DNA of 64,000 nucleotides from Dicaeum eximium. Its lineage: Eukaryota > Chordata > Aves > Passeriformes > Dicaeidae. The notes below the pieces were generated by a model. The model did no database searches. It was given only the letters and a program-made list of their open reading frames with translations, and was not told the origin of the DNA. Shown in pieces: positions 1 to 12,500 of this stretch (the first letter of the stretch is position 1; every line of letters starts with the position of its first letter). Both the position numbers and the translations under genes were made by a program. The DNA is taken from assembly GCA_013396995.1 (NCBI GenBank), contig VWZP01008271.1:1-64000 (forward strand), written 5' to 3'.

Positions 1-160
1 TTATGCTGGATATTGAGTTCTGCCCTTCAGGACTGGTGCCCAGAGCGAAGGGGCAGAAGAAGCGCAGAGCTCCTGTGCAGAACCTGCGCTCGCTCCCCCG
101 CACCCTTCTCACAGACTGTGCTGTCTGCAGCACCCACAGCACACAAAGCTGAGCACATAG
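1..160. other. left flank beyond the probable IL6ST 3' end
   Basis: This stretch is richer in G and C than the DNA to its right and carries no convincing reading frame. Read on the minus strand, its right part is rich in G and T just after a poly(A) signal, as expected for a downstream cleavage element of the leftward-running IL6ST transcript. Nothing else is recognised. Confidence 0.4.
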
Positions 161-168
161 CAAGAGGT

Positions 169-174
169 TTTATT
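169..174 (-). terminator. IL6ST: candidate IL6ST poly(A) signal, distal copy
   Basis: The minus strand reads AATAAA, about 2.65 kb after the stop codon. A strongly GT-rich element (TTTGTGTGCTGTGGGTG) follows within about 40 bases, the arrangement expected of an efficient cleavage site. It is the outer copy of the duplicated block. Another AATAAA at 1533-1538 lacks such a downstream element. Confidence 0.45.
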
Positions 175-432
175 GTTTAATATTACTCTTTTTTTTCATG
201 TTTGTAAGTACTTTGCTGATTAAATAAAAATTTTTTCCACTCTTCTCCAAATCTTTCCTGAACCAGTAGAAGGGGGGGGCTACTTGAATTTGCTTTCTAN
301 NNCTGTGGCCTGTGGGGCCACAGACACAGCATTTTCCAGCACAGGAGGGACTGGTAAGAGACTGAGCAAGCTGAGGAACACCCCACAAACAGGACTTTCT
401 GAGTTTACCATCTCTTCAGAACAGCAAGAGGT

Positions 433-438
433 TTTATT
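433..438 (-). terminator. IL6ST: candidate IL6ST poly(A) signal, proximal copy
   Basis: The minus strand reads AATAAA here, about 2.4 kb after the IL6ST stop codon, followed by a stretch with a GT-rich run (TGTTTGTGGGGTG). It is the inner copy of a duplicated block. The assignment is inferred from motif and position only. Confidence 0.4.
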
Positions 439-2824
439 GTTTAATATTACTCATTTTTTATGCTTGTTGGTACTATGCTAATTAAATAAACAGTTCTTTT
501 CCACTTTTCTCCAAGGAAATCTTTTCCCAAACCAGTAGGGGGAAGGGCCACTTGAATCTGCTTTCTAGAGGGAACCCTCTGGAAGTTTCCTCCCAGATTT
601 ACCCTAAACCAGGACAACTAGGTAGCCAGGTTGTGGCATACAAGGTGTCAGAGATGAGAAGACGGACTGAAAGCATTGGCTGCTGGGCAGTTCTAATAAG
701 CATGCACACTGCTCAACACAGACTTTCCTTTTTACTTGTGGTTTCTACAGTCACTGTGAAGTTTGCATAGAGAAGATAACTCATCCCCCAGTAAAGTAAA
801 TGCTATTTTTTTCCAAGAGGAATGTGTTATGAAAAAGGAATGCTCCTTTAACCTCTGAAAGATGGTCTCTGCTGTCTCATGAAAGCAGTTTTCATTATGC
901 CTTTGCCCTCTGGGAGGGAGTTTAAAGGTGCTGAGGTGCAGTGGGGTGAAAAGGAAGAGGACTGGTCTGAAGAAAGGTGTAATTATAGTAAGCTGCAACA
1001 TAGCCTTTTAATTAAAAAAGTGCCTAGATACAGAAAAATACTGTCAGGAGAAAGGAACTGTGGAATACTGAAATGTTATTAAAGATTCTGCATTCTTTAT
1101 CTGTTTTAAATATTCCAAACTTCAGGAGGTAATCTTATGAATTTACTCTTGCACCTAATTTCTTCATAACAAAAGCAAAAGACACATGTGGACATTTACA
1201 TGTATACCCATCCTTCCATGCAAGCTGGCAGACAAGGGAAGATGAAATGATACTGACACAGGCCTTTCAAGGGCTTTTAGCAAGTGCTCTGCAGAACAGC
1301 AGTACCAGAGGTCACAGCACAAAAGGTTTCAGGTGGTCTTAAATACATAGTTATTTTGCTGAAGGAGAAATAAAACACTTGTTTTAGTCTCACAAAACAG
1401 CATTTAGTGTTTTGAAATACATTTTTGTTAGTGTCAGATTAGAAAGCTGACTAGCCTGTATTAGATTTAAAATTAATTAAAAAAAAATCTTTAAGAGTGC
1501 CATAAAATTTCTGGTTATCACTAGAGAAGGGGTTTATTGTCCTGTAATTTAATTTGTTTAAACACTGGTAGATGAAGTTTCCAAGAAATGTAGCTTCCTC
1601 AAAAAAACCCAAACTGTATGAGCAGGGAAAAGTGAGACATTAAGAAAAAAAAGTAAGGTATTTTAACAACCACTTAAGTGTGTTTTGTGGCTCATGATTG
1701 CTAATAAGTACGTACTACCAGCCAAGTTCAAATTCAGAGTACAGGTTTTGCTTTTAGTTCTAAGAACACCAATGACTTCAATGCTTTGGCTGCTTTCAGT
1801 TTCAAGGATGCCCTGCAGTATTAGCAGTGAGGCTACAGCATACTGATAGCTGCAGTCTGTCAGAAGGAAGGTTGAATTTCCTTTCTCCTGAGCACCCAGA
1901 AAAATGGTAAAAGCTTACAGCTTGTTACTTGAGCTGAACACAGCAAAGGTGCACTTATTAAACAAAGGCATATACGGTCACAGAAGTTTTATATAATCAA
2001 ACAGTGATGGGGGTACAAAGCCTTTAAATAACTGCTGATGTGTGTTGTCATCTGATTTCCAAACCTTTGAATATGAGACTGAATTGCTGTGCGTCAAGTT
2101 GCAAGGCACATTTTTTAGGCCAAATTTCTCCGTAGTTCATGTGTATACATATCTAAATGTAGGTAAAGTATCAATTACTATAGTAGCATTCATATTCAAG
2201 CAATCTTGGTGTTTTCCTATTTGTACAACATAGCAAGTTCTATTTAATTTTTATGGGTTTTAAACAGGGATGAACATGATTTGCAGGTCTGGTAAGCTGA
2301 AAATTGAGGCATTGGGCCAAGTCAAAAATTCAGTTAGTCAATTAACTTATTGAAAAGTGTATCACACAAGTATTCTTCCATGTCAGAATACTGAGCTTCA
2401 GTCTTACTTTTGCACAAAGCTGCACTGTGCAACTAGAGCTGGCTTTTTAGGCTTGTACACTGCCATGCAAAGTGTTTCTTCTGGGAGGTCTACTGTCTGA
2501 TGTGGATATTTAAAACTTGACCTTTTCAACCATGTGAAATTCTGTTATGAAGCGATACAAAACGCCCAAAACGCCAACCACAAAGGCTTGTTCAGCTATC
2601 TAGATGTAAGGTTTTATGTAGTGCATAAAAGTAAATCTCCAGTAGGTCTGGACTGGTAATTTTCCACGAAAACAGTCCTTATTGTATTGTGTCAAATTAC
2701 TCCTCACTTAATTTCAGTTTTTCTATCTGCAGTAAGATAAAAATACTTAGCTTACTTTATCAGAAACACAGAGGAAGATGTGAACAGGCACTAATGAAGG
2801 CCTAAACAGAGCCAGTCTTTTCTC
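439..2824 (-). other. IL6ST: probable IL6ST 3' untranslated region
   Basis: No gene-like reading frame is seen here; the short open frames are scattered and AT-rich. The stretch directly follows the IL6ST stop codon in the direction of transcription, and long 3' UTRs are usual for IL6ST. The true end is not visible from sequence alone. Candidate poly(A) signals on the minus strand lie at 1533-1538, 433-438 and 169-174. Confidence 0.55.
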
Positions 2825-3550
2825 TCACTGAGGCATATAGCCCCCTTGTCTCACAGTCTGTGGGAGGTAACTTTTTGGCATTTCATCAACTGAAAGTGGA
2901 TTTTCTTCCACTGTTTCAGGTCTCATAGTTTGTCCTTCAGTACATGTCGGTAAAACATTTGATACAGCAGCTTCCAGGATATTTTTTTCCATCCCAAGGC
3001 CCAATGGCTGTGAACTCTGACCTGAGATCTGCAGTTGAACAAATCCAACAAGATCTCCCTCATTAGCATGAGTAATCTGCTTTGTTCTTTCAAAGCATGG
3101 CCTGTCTGTCTTGATTTCATCCTGACCACCATTTTGTCTGAAATACTGCTGCCTCTGTGCTGTACTGTCAGCTCCTCCAGCATGATCCTCTGATCTCTCT
3201 TCTGAATCTAGCAGTGGCTGAGTTGACTCAGACCTTGAAAAGACTTGCACAGGTGTCTGGTCTCGGTAGCCATTGAGCACTACAGTCGAGTACTGCACAG
3301 TGCTTGAAGTGTTCTGCGTTGTTTCACCTTCATCGCTGTCAGAGACGCTTTGCCTAGGAGAAGACATGCACGAGGATCCTCCAATACCACTGCTGTGCCC
3401 TTCTGAAGTACTTTTTTCTTTTTTAAGCAAGTCAAAGGGTTTTAGATCTTGTTCTGAAAAAGACTTCTTCTCGTCAGCTTCTATTTCTACAACGCTTACA
3501 TCTGTAAAGCTGCCTTCCGGGTACATCTGATCTTTGGAATTAAAGTTATG
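2825..3550 (-). CDS. IL6ST: IL6ST terminal coding exon: cytoplasmic signalling tail
   Basis: This exon covers residues 678-918 and the stop. Box 2 is seen as VSVVEIEADEKK. Y764 lies in YSTV, the SHP2/SOCS3 site in mammals. Four STAT-recruiting YxxQ motifs follow: YRDQ 772, YFRQ 813, YLPQ 905 and YMPQ 915. STQPLLDSEER carries the di-leucine endocytosis signal (790-791). The serine-rich stretch GHSSGIGGSSCMSS and the C-terminus TVRQGGYMPQ are conserved. The segment around residues 815-900 is much more diverged than the motifs. Confidence 0.98.
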   Translation of the reverse strand, partial: HNFNSKDQMYPEGSFTDVSVVEIEADEKKSFSEQDLKPFDLLKKEKSTSEGHSSGIGGSSCMSSPRQSVSDSDEGETTQNTSSTVQYSTVVLNGYRDQTPVQVFSRSESTQPLLDSEERSEDHAGGADSTAQRQQYFRQNGGQDEIKTDRPCFERTKQITHANEGDLVGFVQLQISGQSSQPLGLGMEKNILEAAVSNVLPTCTEGQTMRPETVEENPLSVDEMPKSYLPQTVRQGGYMPQ

Positions 3551-6500
3551 CTGAAAGAAAGATGTATGTTGCCTAAGAGGAAGGTTATGTTAAAAATCAA
3601 AAGCCTCAATAAATATATGGATTTTTGTTCGTAATGCCTTTGAATTTGTTCATGTAAGTTCTCTCTTTACTAAGTCTGGCAATATCTTCAAAGCATGTGT
3701 TAAAAAAATGGAGGATACAGCTTTGTTTCCAATACAGAGTCTTAATTATGCAGCTATTCTAAAATCATAGTGGATGTGTGAGCAATCTTTGCTCTCATTT
3801 TAATTTTTCTTAAGAGCTGTAAACAGCCGTTGCTATGCAGATAGGTTTGCTGTGCAGCACAGAAACATTGTATACTGAGAATCATACATAACTTCAAACA
3901 ATGTATTCAACATCAGAATACTTCTTCAAAGAAATTAGCCACGGTTTGTTGAACAGAGTTTGCCTGGTCACTCACCCACATGCGGCAGGAATTTTACTGC
4001 CACCTTCTCATTCATGAGGAACTGTTTACAGCCTTCTCTCTCATTCATAAGAGAACTATGCAAACAAGCCACTTCAAGGTTTTAAGAATGGGAATCATAA
4101 ATTTACTTAATGCTGATTTCCCATGAATGAGCAAAGAAATGAGTACCTGACCCTTCCAACTAGTAAACTGAAACTAACTCACAACTTTAAAGCTCATGCT
4201 AGACTTTGAATTTGTGCTAAGAACCATGTAAATCTAATGCTGAATCTACAGATGCAATAAAGTCTTCTAACCATATTGTATGACAATGTCAATGAAATGT
4301 AATATTCAGTTTTTTCCTTGAAATACACATCTGCTAGAAGACAGAAGACTTCCGCTGGTTATTTTACCTGAAACCTTGCACACTAGGAAGATACAGGATG
4401 CAGAAAGGTGAGTATTACCTTAGCTGGAACTTGAGGAGACCACTGAGCAATGTTACTCTTGGATGGATCAGGTACAATAGGCCAGATATGCTTTTTAATT
4501 CTGTAAAGATTAAAACCAGAATAAAGTCACAAAATGCACTCCCCAAATTTCCTGTTCATAGCAACTACAGCAGAATACAGGACACCACTCCCTTACACAG
4601 AAATTTTGCATTCCAAATAAGAATGCTGTCTGGGTTACTTTTCATCTTTGTATGAGGCTGTACTACTTAGCAAAACACAGCACTGCACTTAACTCCTCTA
4701 CACATTAAATGCAGCTATCGATGTAATGCAAAACAACAAATGGTAATAATGAGAGATTTTCACATTTATAGCATTCTAGAATGTACAAAGCTATTACTGA
4801 GGTAGTTTATGATGCACACCAGTATGAAAATACAATCTTGCTTCTTTTTAATATAACTATGAATACTAAAGGTCAAAACCTAAGCTAACTTCACAATTGA
4901 AAATAAGAAAAATATTTGGAAGAAAAACTTTCTTTGTAACTCTTAAGAATGTTCTGTAACTTAAAACCAGAAGCTTCTGTTGATGCATCACCCACAACCA
5001 AATCAGCTTTGAAACTGATGCACCTATCTTGCTCTTTATAAACAGGCTCCAACAACAGATCCTCTGTAGGAGAACTCTGAAGAACAGTTTAAGATGGGCT
5101 TTCCAACTGATGTTCATTAAGAACTAATTTTAGGAGCAGCAGGGAGGTCAAAAGGAAAAGGGCATAAAATGCCGTCTTTAATCAGAAAGAAAGGAAAGCT
5201 GAGAGGGGACATAGGAGAGATGCTACACCTTGCCAGGGGAAACACTGCAGCAATGACATCTTGGTTAAAGCCACAGACAAGAGCTTTGGGGTGGGGGAGC
5301 AGGAGGAGGCAGGCTGCTTCCCAGCAGTCAGTAAACAGAGTTACTAGAAATCATGATGTCTGCCTAATTTTATTTTGTCATAAAGCTTCATGTTTGTTAA
5401 TGCTGTAATTAAATAGCCCAAATACAATGAAGAGATTTCCAAATCTTTACAAACTAGGGACCATAACTCCACTCACAGGATGACTAAGAAACATGGACAG
5501 TTTATCCTGATCAAAACCTAACAAAGCTAATCCTAACTATGGCCAGCAAGAAAAGCATTAATTTTCTTGTAGTATTGAATCGTAGAACATTTACTATGTG
5601 TGTAATTAACACTAAGAAATTAGTATCAGAAGAGGCCCTGGTTTCTCAAGGAAAACACAAGTTTTTTACATCTATCAATATATGCACGTTTTAACTTTTT
5701 TTCTGCTCTAACTGAAGAACAGAGGGTTAGTATAAATTACTGCCATTTCTGTTATGCTCAGAAATATAAGAGGAAGAGTTCATTTGTACTTACAGGTCGC
5801 GCTTGTTGAAACAAAACAGAACTCCAAGGAGCACAATCAACAGGAATGCTAGACACACAGGTACAACTATGGCTTCAATTTCTCCTTTTCCTGAAGGAGG
5901 TGAAAAGAAGCAGTTACAGCCCACTTTGGCATTTAAGGAACTCAACAGCAGTACATATTTCCAAAAGGTTAGGGAGAACGTGAAACTGAAACACCTCCAT
6001 GCTCAGTTGTCAAGCTTCACATTCAGAAGAACCTTTTCACCATATGAAAAGTGTCTCCTGGTGAAAACATGAAAAGCTCTGCCCTGACAATCTAATGCCT
6101 TCTATCTATAAACATGGGTGGATCTAGAAGCTGTAATACTGACAGAGCAAATAATTTTGTAGCTTGGGCAGGTATGACAGTAGCATCTTTGTCTATTCAT
6201 CTGCTGCTCAGGCATTTCAGTGCCCCAGTGGCTGTCATAACACGGTTATGGTCAAATAAGCAAAGTAAATATCACTACTCATCCATCAGTTTATTCTGTA
6301 AACCTTGGAGAGTGCTTAGGGAAGACCAACACTACACAGAAAAAAAGCCTCCACGAAATTTAAGTAAGTGTCTTCCACAATTAAATTCAGTTAGTAATGT
6401 TGCTGTTACCCTTATATATAAGAAGCACCCTAAAGCTGAACATACAATAAATTTAACTATTCAAAATGAGTCTCTGTAAAGAACTGTAGAAAACTTCCAT

Positions 6501-9500
6501 AGTAATATGAAAGAACCTGAAAGGGCTCTGAGAATGATATATACTGACTGGTAGCTATATCAGCAGATCAAGATACAAGCACACATTTCTACAGCTTCTT
6601 CAGCACACCTTCGCAGGATTAAAACAAAGACTCTGACTAGAGGTAGGTGCCACTGGACACCAAAAGAGACAAGGGCACTGGGTAAATCCTAATGACTCAT
6701 GAAAGGTCAGGGCAAAACACTATAATCTGAAGTATACATAAACCACATCAAAAACAGCATGCTTAGTAACATAAAAAGTGTAATTCATGAGATTTACAGA
6801 GGATATCTTGTTCTCTATATAATCAGAAAAATCCTGACTAAATTACCTCTTAGTGAGAGCACTAGACAAACCACCCAGGAATTATGAACGTTGCAAGTTG
6901 ACTTCAACTGAAACTTTAAAATAAAATCACCTTCCCCTTCTAGCACATCTTTCACAGAGCCCTGCTGTATTGTTGCAACATTAATTCCTACTTCTACCGA
7001 TCGTGCCACCCTGCCTTACCAAATTTTTGTGTAGTAAATGTGAAATCGGGACCGATCCTGCTTCCATTATCTGTGGATGCCATCATCCGCACAGTATAAA
7101 GTGTGTCACTGGTTAGAGAGGAAAGGGTATACTCTGTCTTGGAAGGATCCACTGTCACAACTAAAGAGAAGAAGAAATTTTCTGCTTGTAGTTTTCTGCA
7201 AACTACAAACAAATCACATCTCTACAAAAACAGCAACATTAAGACATCAAGACTTCAGCTGTGAAAGATAGTTTTAATAGAAAGCATAGCAGATGAAAAA
7301 TACAACAGTCAAAGACTACAAATTTGTACAAGAAATGCTAGGATTCATTCGTTTCTGTTTAGGTGTCTGAATTTAGTCTCTTTCTATACTTAATTTCCTG
7401 TGAAATTTTTCTCCCCAGAATGCACCTACAAACTAAAGTAGTAGTATAATTCAGGCTTAGAGTCTGTCTAGTAAGCCAAATACATAGCACTAACGAGGAA
7501 CTGCTAGTACTGACTAGCAGAAAATACACAAGGTAAGGAATAGTAAGGCATAGGTATGCCTAAGTACCTGGCCATTCCAATTTAAGCAAATCTAAAAATT
7601 AGTTTTTGATAGTGCCAGGTGTCTGTAGTATGCCTGCAGGTCATACACACTTCTAAAAAAGACGCACTTCAAACAAGATGATTTATGTCAGTACTATATT
7701 GATCTACAACTTCAGGAGGATTAAAAAAACTTCTCCCCACTTCCTTTTCTTAAGGTTTTATCATAGTTAAATGCAGTCAACTCCTTTTGTATCTTGAAAA
7801 GTCTGGTATCATCTTGATATACTATAATCTCATTCTGTATTTAGACAGCAATATGGGAGCACAATACTCACAAACCAGCTTTCAGAAACTAAACTCAGTA
7901 CCCCGCTATATACAGACTGAATGTTCTGAATTCTTTACTAGGGACTTTGTTCAGTATAGAGGAGAATTATGGCTCAGACACCTGCTTCATGTTCTCAGAA
8001 CAGATTGTGAACTATAAGCAATTCTGTGAATTTTTTCAAGATCAAATATTAGGAAGGAGACACATGAAACATTTCAACACCACAAAACACTTTTCTGTTT
8101 TCTGGTACCTGTTTCATTTCCATCAATAGTTTTGTAAAGTATGGTGTAATTTCGGATAAATCCATTTTGTTCCTCAACTGTGAGATGGTTCCACGTCAAA
8201 ACAGCTTCAGCTTTTCCTACTTTTTTTGTCTGAACAGTAGGTCCTTTTGAAGGACCTGTAATGGGAGATGAAGATCAGCTTCTGCTTGGCAGCCTTGCAT
8301 TCACAGAAGCATCTTATTAACAAGCACTGAACTGTTACTGCATAAAAACTTCAATGGAATAGTTGGACTAACTCATCTGGAAAGCGTTTTCAAACAATAT
8401 AAAAACAACAAAGATGTTTAAAAAAAGAAACATTCAGGAACAGATATGAAAAGGAAAATTAGCACATTGCAGAAAACCTTCAAATGATGTTAAGTCTTGA
8501 TTTCACACTTGAAATGTAAAATAAATCAGCATATAAATATCACTATTATAAATATGAAATATATAATGTATATAATAAATATATCACTTAAATAAAAAAT
8601 ACATGTTACAAATTCATGAATTAACAAATTCATCTGATAAAGGCTGGAAAAACAAAGAGCCAGCCATCTGTCTAGCTCCCAAACTCTGTAAAAAAGCAGT
8701 ATGGGTGATAATAGAAGGGAAAAGAACAGTGATGTCACCTGACCCTTGGGTACTAAACTATTCTTCATTACACAGTCCACATTAAAGCAAAGGTTTCTTT
8801 ATTTTTTGTCAAAAAGGGTCAGTGTATGTGCTTTGAGGCGATGGTTTTATACTTACGATCTTGCTTAAGGTAAGCCTTCACAGACTGTCCACTTCCCTGA
8901 CCATCAGCATACAGAGGGTACACAGTTATCAAGTAACACTTGAAAGGCTTTATACCTAATAAAAGGAATTTAAAAGGTGGTGTTTCACAGACAGTCAAAT
9001 TGCTCACAGTCCTTCTCATTTACTTCAGATACAGGCTTCTGAGTTTTTGCTGTTTAACTAGGTGCACTTGTACCTAAGAGACCTGAGTATTTTCTAGAGC
9101 TCATTGATACACTGCTCCAAAATATTAACTAAAGGAACAATATAATGGCTCACATTCAAATTCAGAATTTTAAAAGTAGACTTCAGAGTAAAATGTAGAC
9201 TTCAGAGAAGTCAAGAGGGCTTTAAGCTTATTTTAAATAGAAAGCCTTTATTTGTCTGTAACATTAACTCCCCAAATTATTGATTTCAGATACTGATCAT
9301 AATCTCAAAACAACAATAAAGCTGACCAAGTTTCAATGTTTGAACTGAGTAATCAAAGAATTTGATTTTGAAAGAACTCAGCCTTTTCACTATTTTAATA
9401 GTTCCCAAGAGTTACAATATTAAAACAAAATGGAGATAAATCCCTTGTTGTTACATTATATAAATTCCAAAATGCAAGATCAGATACAGTTGTATATTTG

Positions 9501-12500
9501 ACAAAAAATATACAAGTACTTCCATACACTCCCAATAAACTAACTGAAACCCTCAGCATTAAACCCTTGTTCTACCATAAGATTCTAATCCTGAAGAAAC
9601 ATCCTGTGAGGATGTTTCTCATCTTTAGAATACTAAGCACATTTTTAGAGTGTCCTACAAACTATATATAGATTTATGAACTAAATACCTTTTAAGTCAA
9701 TTCCTTGAACATCTCCTTGCGCAATCTGCCATTCTATGATGCAGTCTGAGCTGCTGGACATCAGACACCATTCGACCACATATTTAAGAACATAACTGTT
9801 AGGAGCAGTCCACCCTACCCACAACTTGTCATGTTTAGGTAATGTTCTAAGATTCTTCACAGGAGCTGTAATGAAAGAAAAAAGTGATCAATATTGACAG
9901 CTCTTTCATGACAGGAGCTGTTCTGACAAATGTTGATACTTTTGGGTAATGGTAGCAATTTGACAGAAGTAAATGTAGATGCCTTTTTCCGAGATTTGGA
10001 GGTTTACACATGGATCTTTGTATCAGAGATCCAAAAGCAGTATCAGGCTATCTAAAAACTGGAAGTAAAACTCAACTTATCTAGTCTCATAGCCACTGTG
10101 TTTCTTTCTTCCAAAAAAAGGTTTTATTTCAAGAGAGAAATCAGACTTAGAATGGGAATTTATAAGTGTATCAAACAGTTACACTCAAGCACCTTACTAA
10201 GTACTTATACTTTATGTATAGTGTGTATATATAGAAATAAATAGTATATATAATGTCCAGCCTAGAGCTGGATAAACACATCCTGTCATGGGAGAGCAAC
10301 TGGCTCATGGGTTAGGTGGGGAAGGGGGTGACATCAGACTGGGGACCTGTCACTAGGGGGGTTCCACAGGGTTCCATCATCAGGCCTGTGCTCTTTGACA
10401 TCTTCATACATGATTTGGACTCAGGACTGGAAGAGACACTAAGCATGTTCCCAGGTGACACAAATCTGGGAGGAGCTGTTGACTCCCTCAGAGGGAGGGA
10501 GGCCCTGCAGAGAGACCCTGACAGATTAGAGAGATGGGCAATCACCGACCATATGGAGTTCAACAAGGGCTGGTGCCAGATCCTGCACTTGGGATGGGGC
10601 AGCCCTGGATGTACAGACAGACTGGGGAATGAGAGGCTGGGCAGCAGTGCCATGGAAAGGGCCCTGGGCTTCTGCTCCATGGCAAGGTGAACATGAGCCA
10701 GCAGTGCCCTGGCAGCCAGGAGGGCCAAGCGTGTCCTGGGGGCATCAGGGACAGCATGGCCAGCTGGGCAAGGGAGGGGATTGTCCTGCTCTGCTCTGTG
10801 CTGGGGCGGCCTCACCTCCAGTGCTGGGGGCACTTTTGGGTGCCACAGTATAATGAAGTTATTAAACTATTAGAGAGCCTCCAAAGGAGAGCAACAAAGA
10901 TGGAGAAGGGCCTTGAGGGGAAGCCATATGAGGAACAGCTGAGGTCACCTGGTCTGCTCAGCCTGGAGGATAGCTCATTGCAGTTACAACTTCCTTGTGA
11001 GGGGAAGCAGAGGGACAGGCCCTGATCTCTTCTCTGAGTAACCAGTGACATGACCCAAGGGAATGGTCTGAAGTTGTGTCAGGGGAGACTTAGGTTGGAT
11101 ATCAGGAAAAGATTCTTCACCCAGAAGGTGGTTGGCACTGGAACAGGCTCCTCAGGGAAGTGGTCACAGCACCAGCTTGACAGAGTTCAAGCAGTGTTTG
11201 GACAATGCTCTAAGGCACACAGTGTGACCCTTGGGGTGACCTGTGCAGGGCCAGGAGTTGGACTTTGAGATACCTATGTGTCCCTTCCAACTCAGCTTAT
11301 TCTGTAATACGTATTATATGCTTATATAATACATATGTATACCTTACTAAGTACTTCCTCCTGGCTGCAATACTACTTTGTTTGAATTATACCCTTAACT
11401 AATTAATCTAATAGTTTTAGAATCAGTGGCTCTTCCTTTGTGAGCCTGCATCTATCCATATATCTATTTTTCTGCTTCCTATCCTGGTTGTGTTTGGATT
11501 GTCTAAGAAAAGGCTGGGAATAAGGATAAACCAGCCTGTCCCTACTATTAGTGCATAATGAAAAGAATATAAAAAAACATCAACAGCATGGAAATAGTAG
11601 AAGCAGATGACAAAACCAGGTAAGATACTGAAAATGTAGGAGAATGAGACTGGGACAAACAGGGAAAGGAGTGGGAGGGAGATCAGAGAATTAAAGGAGG
11701 AACAATGGCTGAATGGTATATATGTAAGTATATACCAACTCTTTGATTTTTTTTTTTTAAGAAATACAAAAATGCCTGCTACGCTGAGAAAAGAAACAAT
11801 AGGGAATATAGTACACAGAAGCTCTAAGAATCAAAAACCAGCAGAACAACGCACATAGCTTCAAATGACACTGAGTACAATCCACATGTGCCCTGGTACA
11901 CAAGTGGCAGTATATACAAAAGGATGAGACTGTAGATAATTGAGTAATACTTTAATTATGTGCCCATATAAAAGGTAACACTGAAGATTTCTTAAAAAGG
12001 GGCATGCAGATTTACTTGACAGAAATATTACTAGGGCACTCACCTTTTGAATTACTTGCTGGGATGAGTAAAACTGATGGAGGAGATGCTCCAACACTGT
12101 TGCGGGCAATCAGAGTCACTTCGTAAGTTCCTTCCCGCAGCTGTAAGGTATGGTTGGTGGTGGTAACATTGTATTTCTTCACTGGACTGGAAAGGGATGA
12201 TTTATCTCTGACAGTCACTTCATATTGCAAGATTACTCCATTGGCTTCAAATGGCTTCAGTGCCTGTCAGAAACACATTTTTGATTAAGCTGATACTGAA
12301 CAAATGTGATGTAACCCTTACTGTCCTTATGGTACAATTAAAAAATACGAGAACAAGGCAAATTCCATAGATCAAATACCTGCACATTTAAGAAAAGCAT
12401 AAATAGCCTGTGCACATTTCTATAAAGCAGTCACTTTCAAAGCCTATTTCTTGTTTAAACACTCTTTTTCTTTGATCATACCTTGTGATTTAATAAAAGC

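Larger units (their letters stand above)
161..567. repeat. diverged tandem duplication, about 140 bp unit, two copies
   Basis: A unit of about 140 bp occurs at 161-299 and again at 425-567, offset by about 264-268 bp and in the same orientation. Both copies begin with the same motif (caagaggttttattgttta), share a T-rich block and an AATAAA on the plus strand (223-228 and 485-490), and end with a shared tgctttcta. Copies differ by many substitutions and small indels, so the duplication is not recent. The first copy runs into three undetermined bases (300-302). The origin is uncertain: a local duplication, or two pieces of an unrecognised repeat. Confidence 0.75.
3551..9688 (-). other. IL6ST: IL6ST introns 11 to 16 (between the last seven exons)
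   Basis: Six introns of about 0.6-1.3 kb lie here between the listed exons. They are AT-rich and unique apart from short simple sequence, for example an A/T-rich run near 8525-8600. A short hairpin (9595-9619) lies 69-93 bases into the intron after the exon ending at 9689. No CR1 fragment was recognised in this part. Confidence 0.7.

Noticed and set aside
1533..1538. AATAAA on the minus strand within the IL6ST 3' UTR
   Set aside because: No GT- or T-rich downstream element follows, so it is a weaker candidate than the two signals in the duplicated block.
1..2824. Possible neighbouring genes such as IL31RA or DDX4, which flank IL6ST in mammals
   Set aside because: No cytokine-receptor or helicase motifs occur left of the IL6ST stop codon; only UTR-like sequence is present.
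10312..11268. Open frames with GVPQGS and related motifs
   Set aside because: These are decayed CR1 reverse transcriptase pieces, recorded as a mobile element and not as genes.
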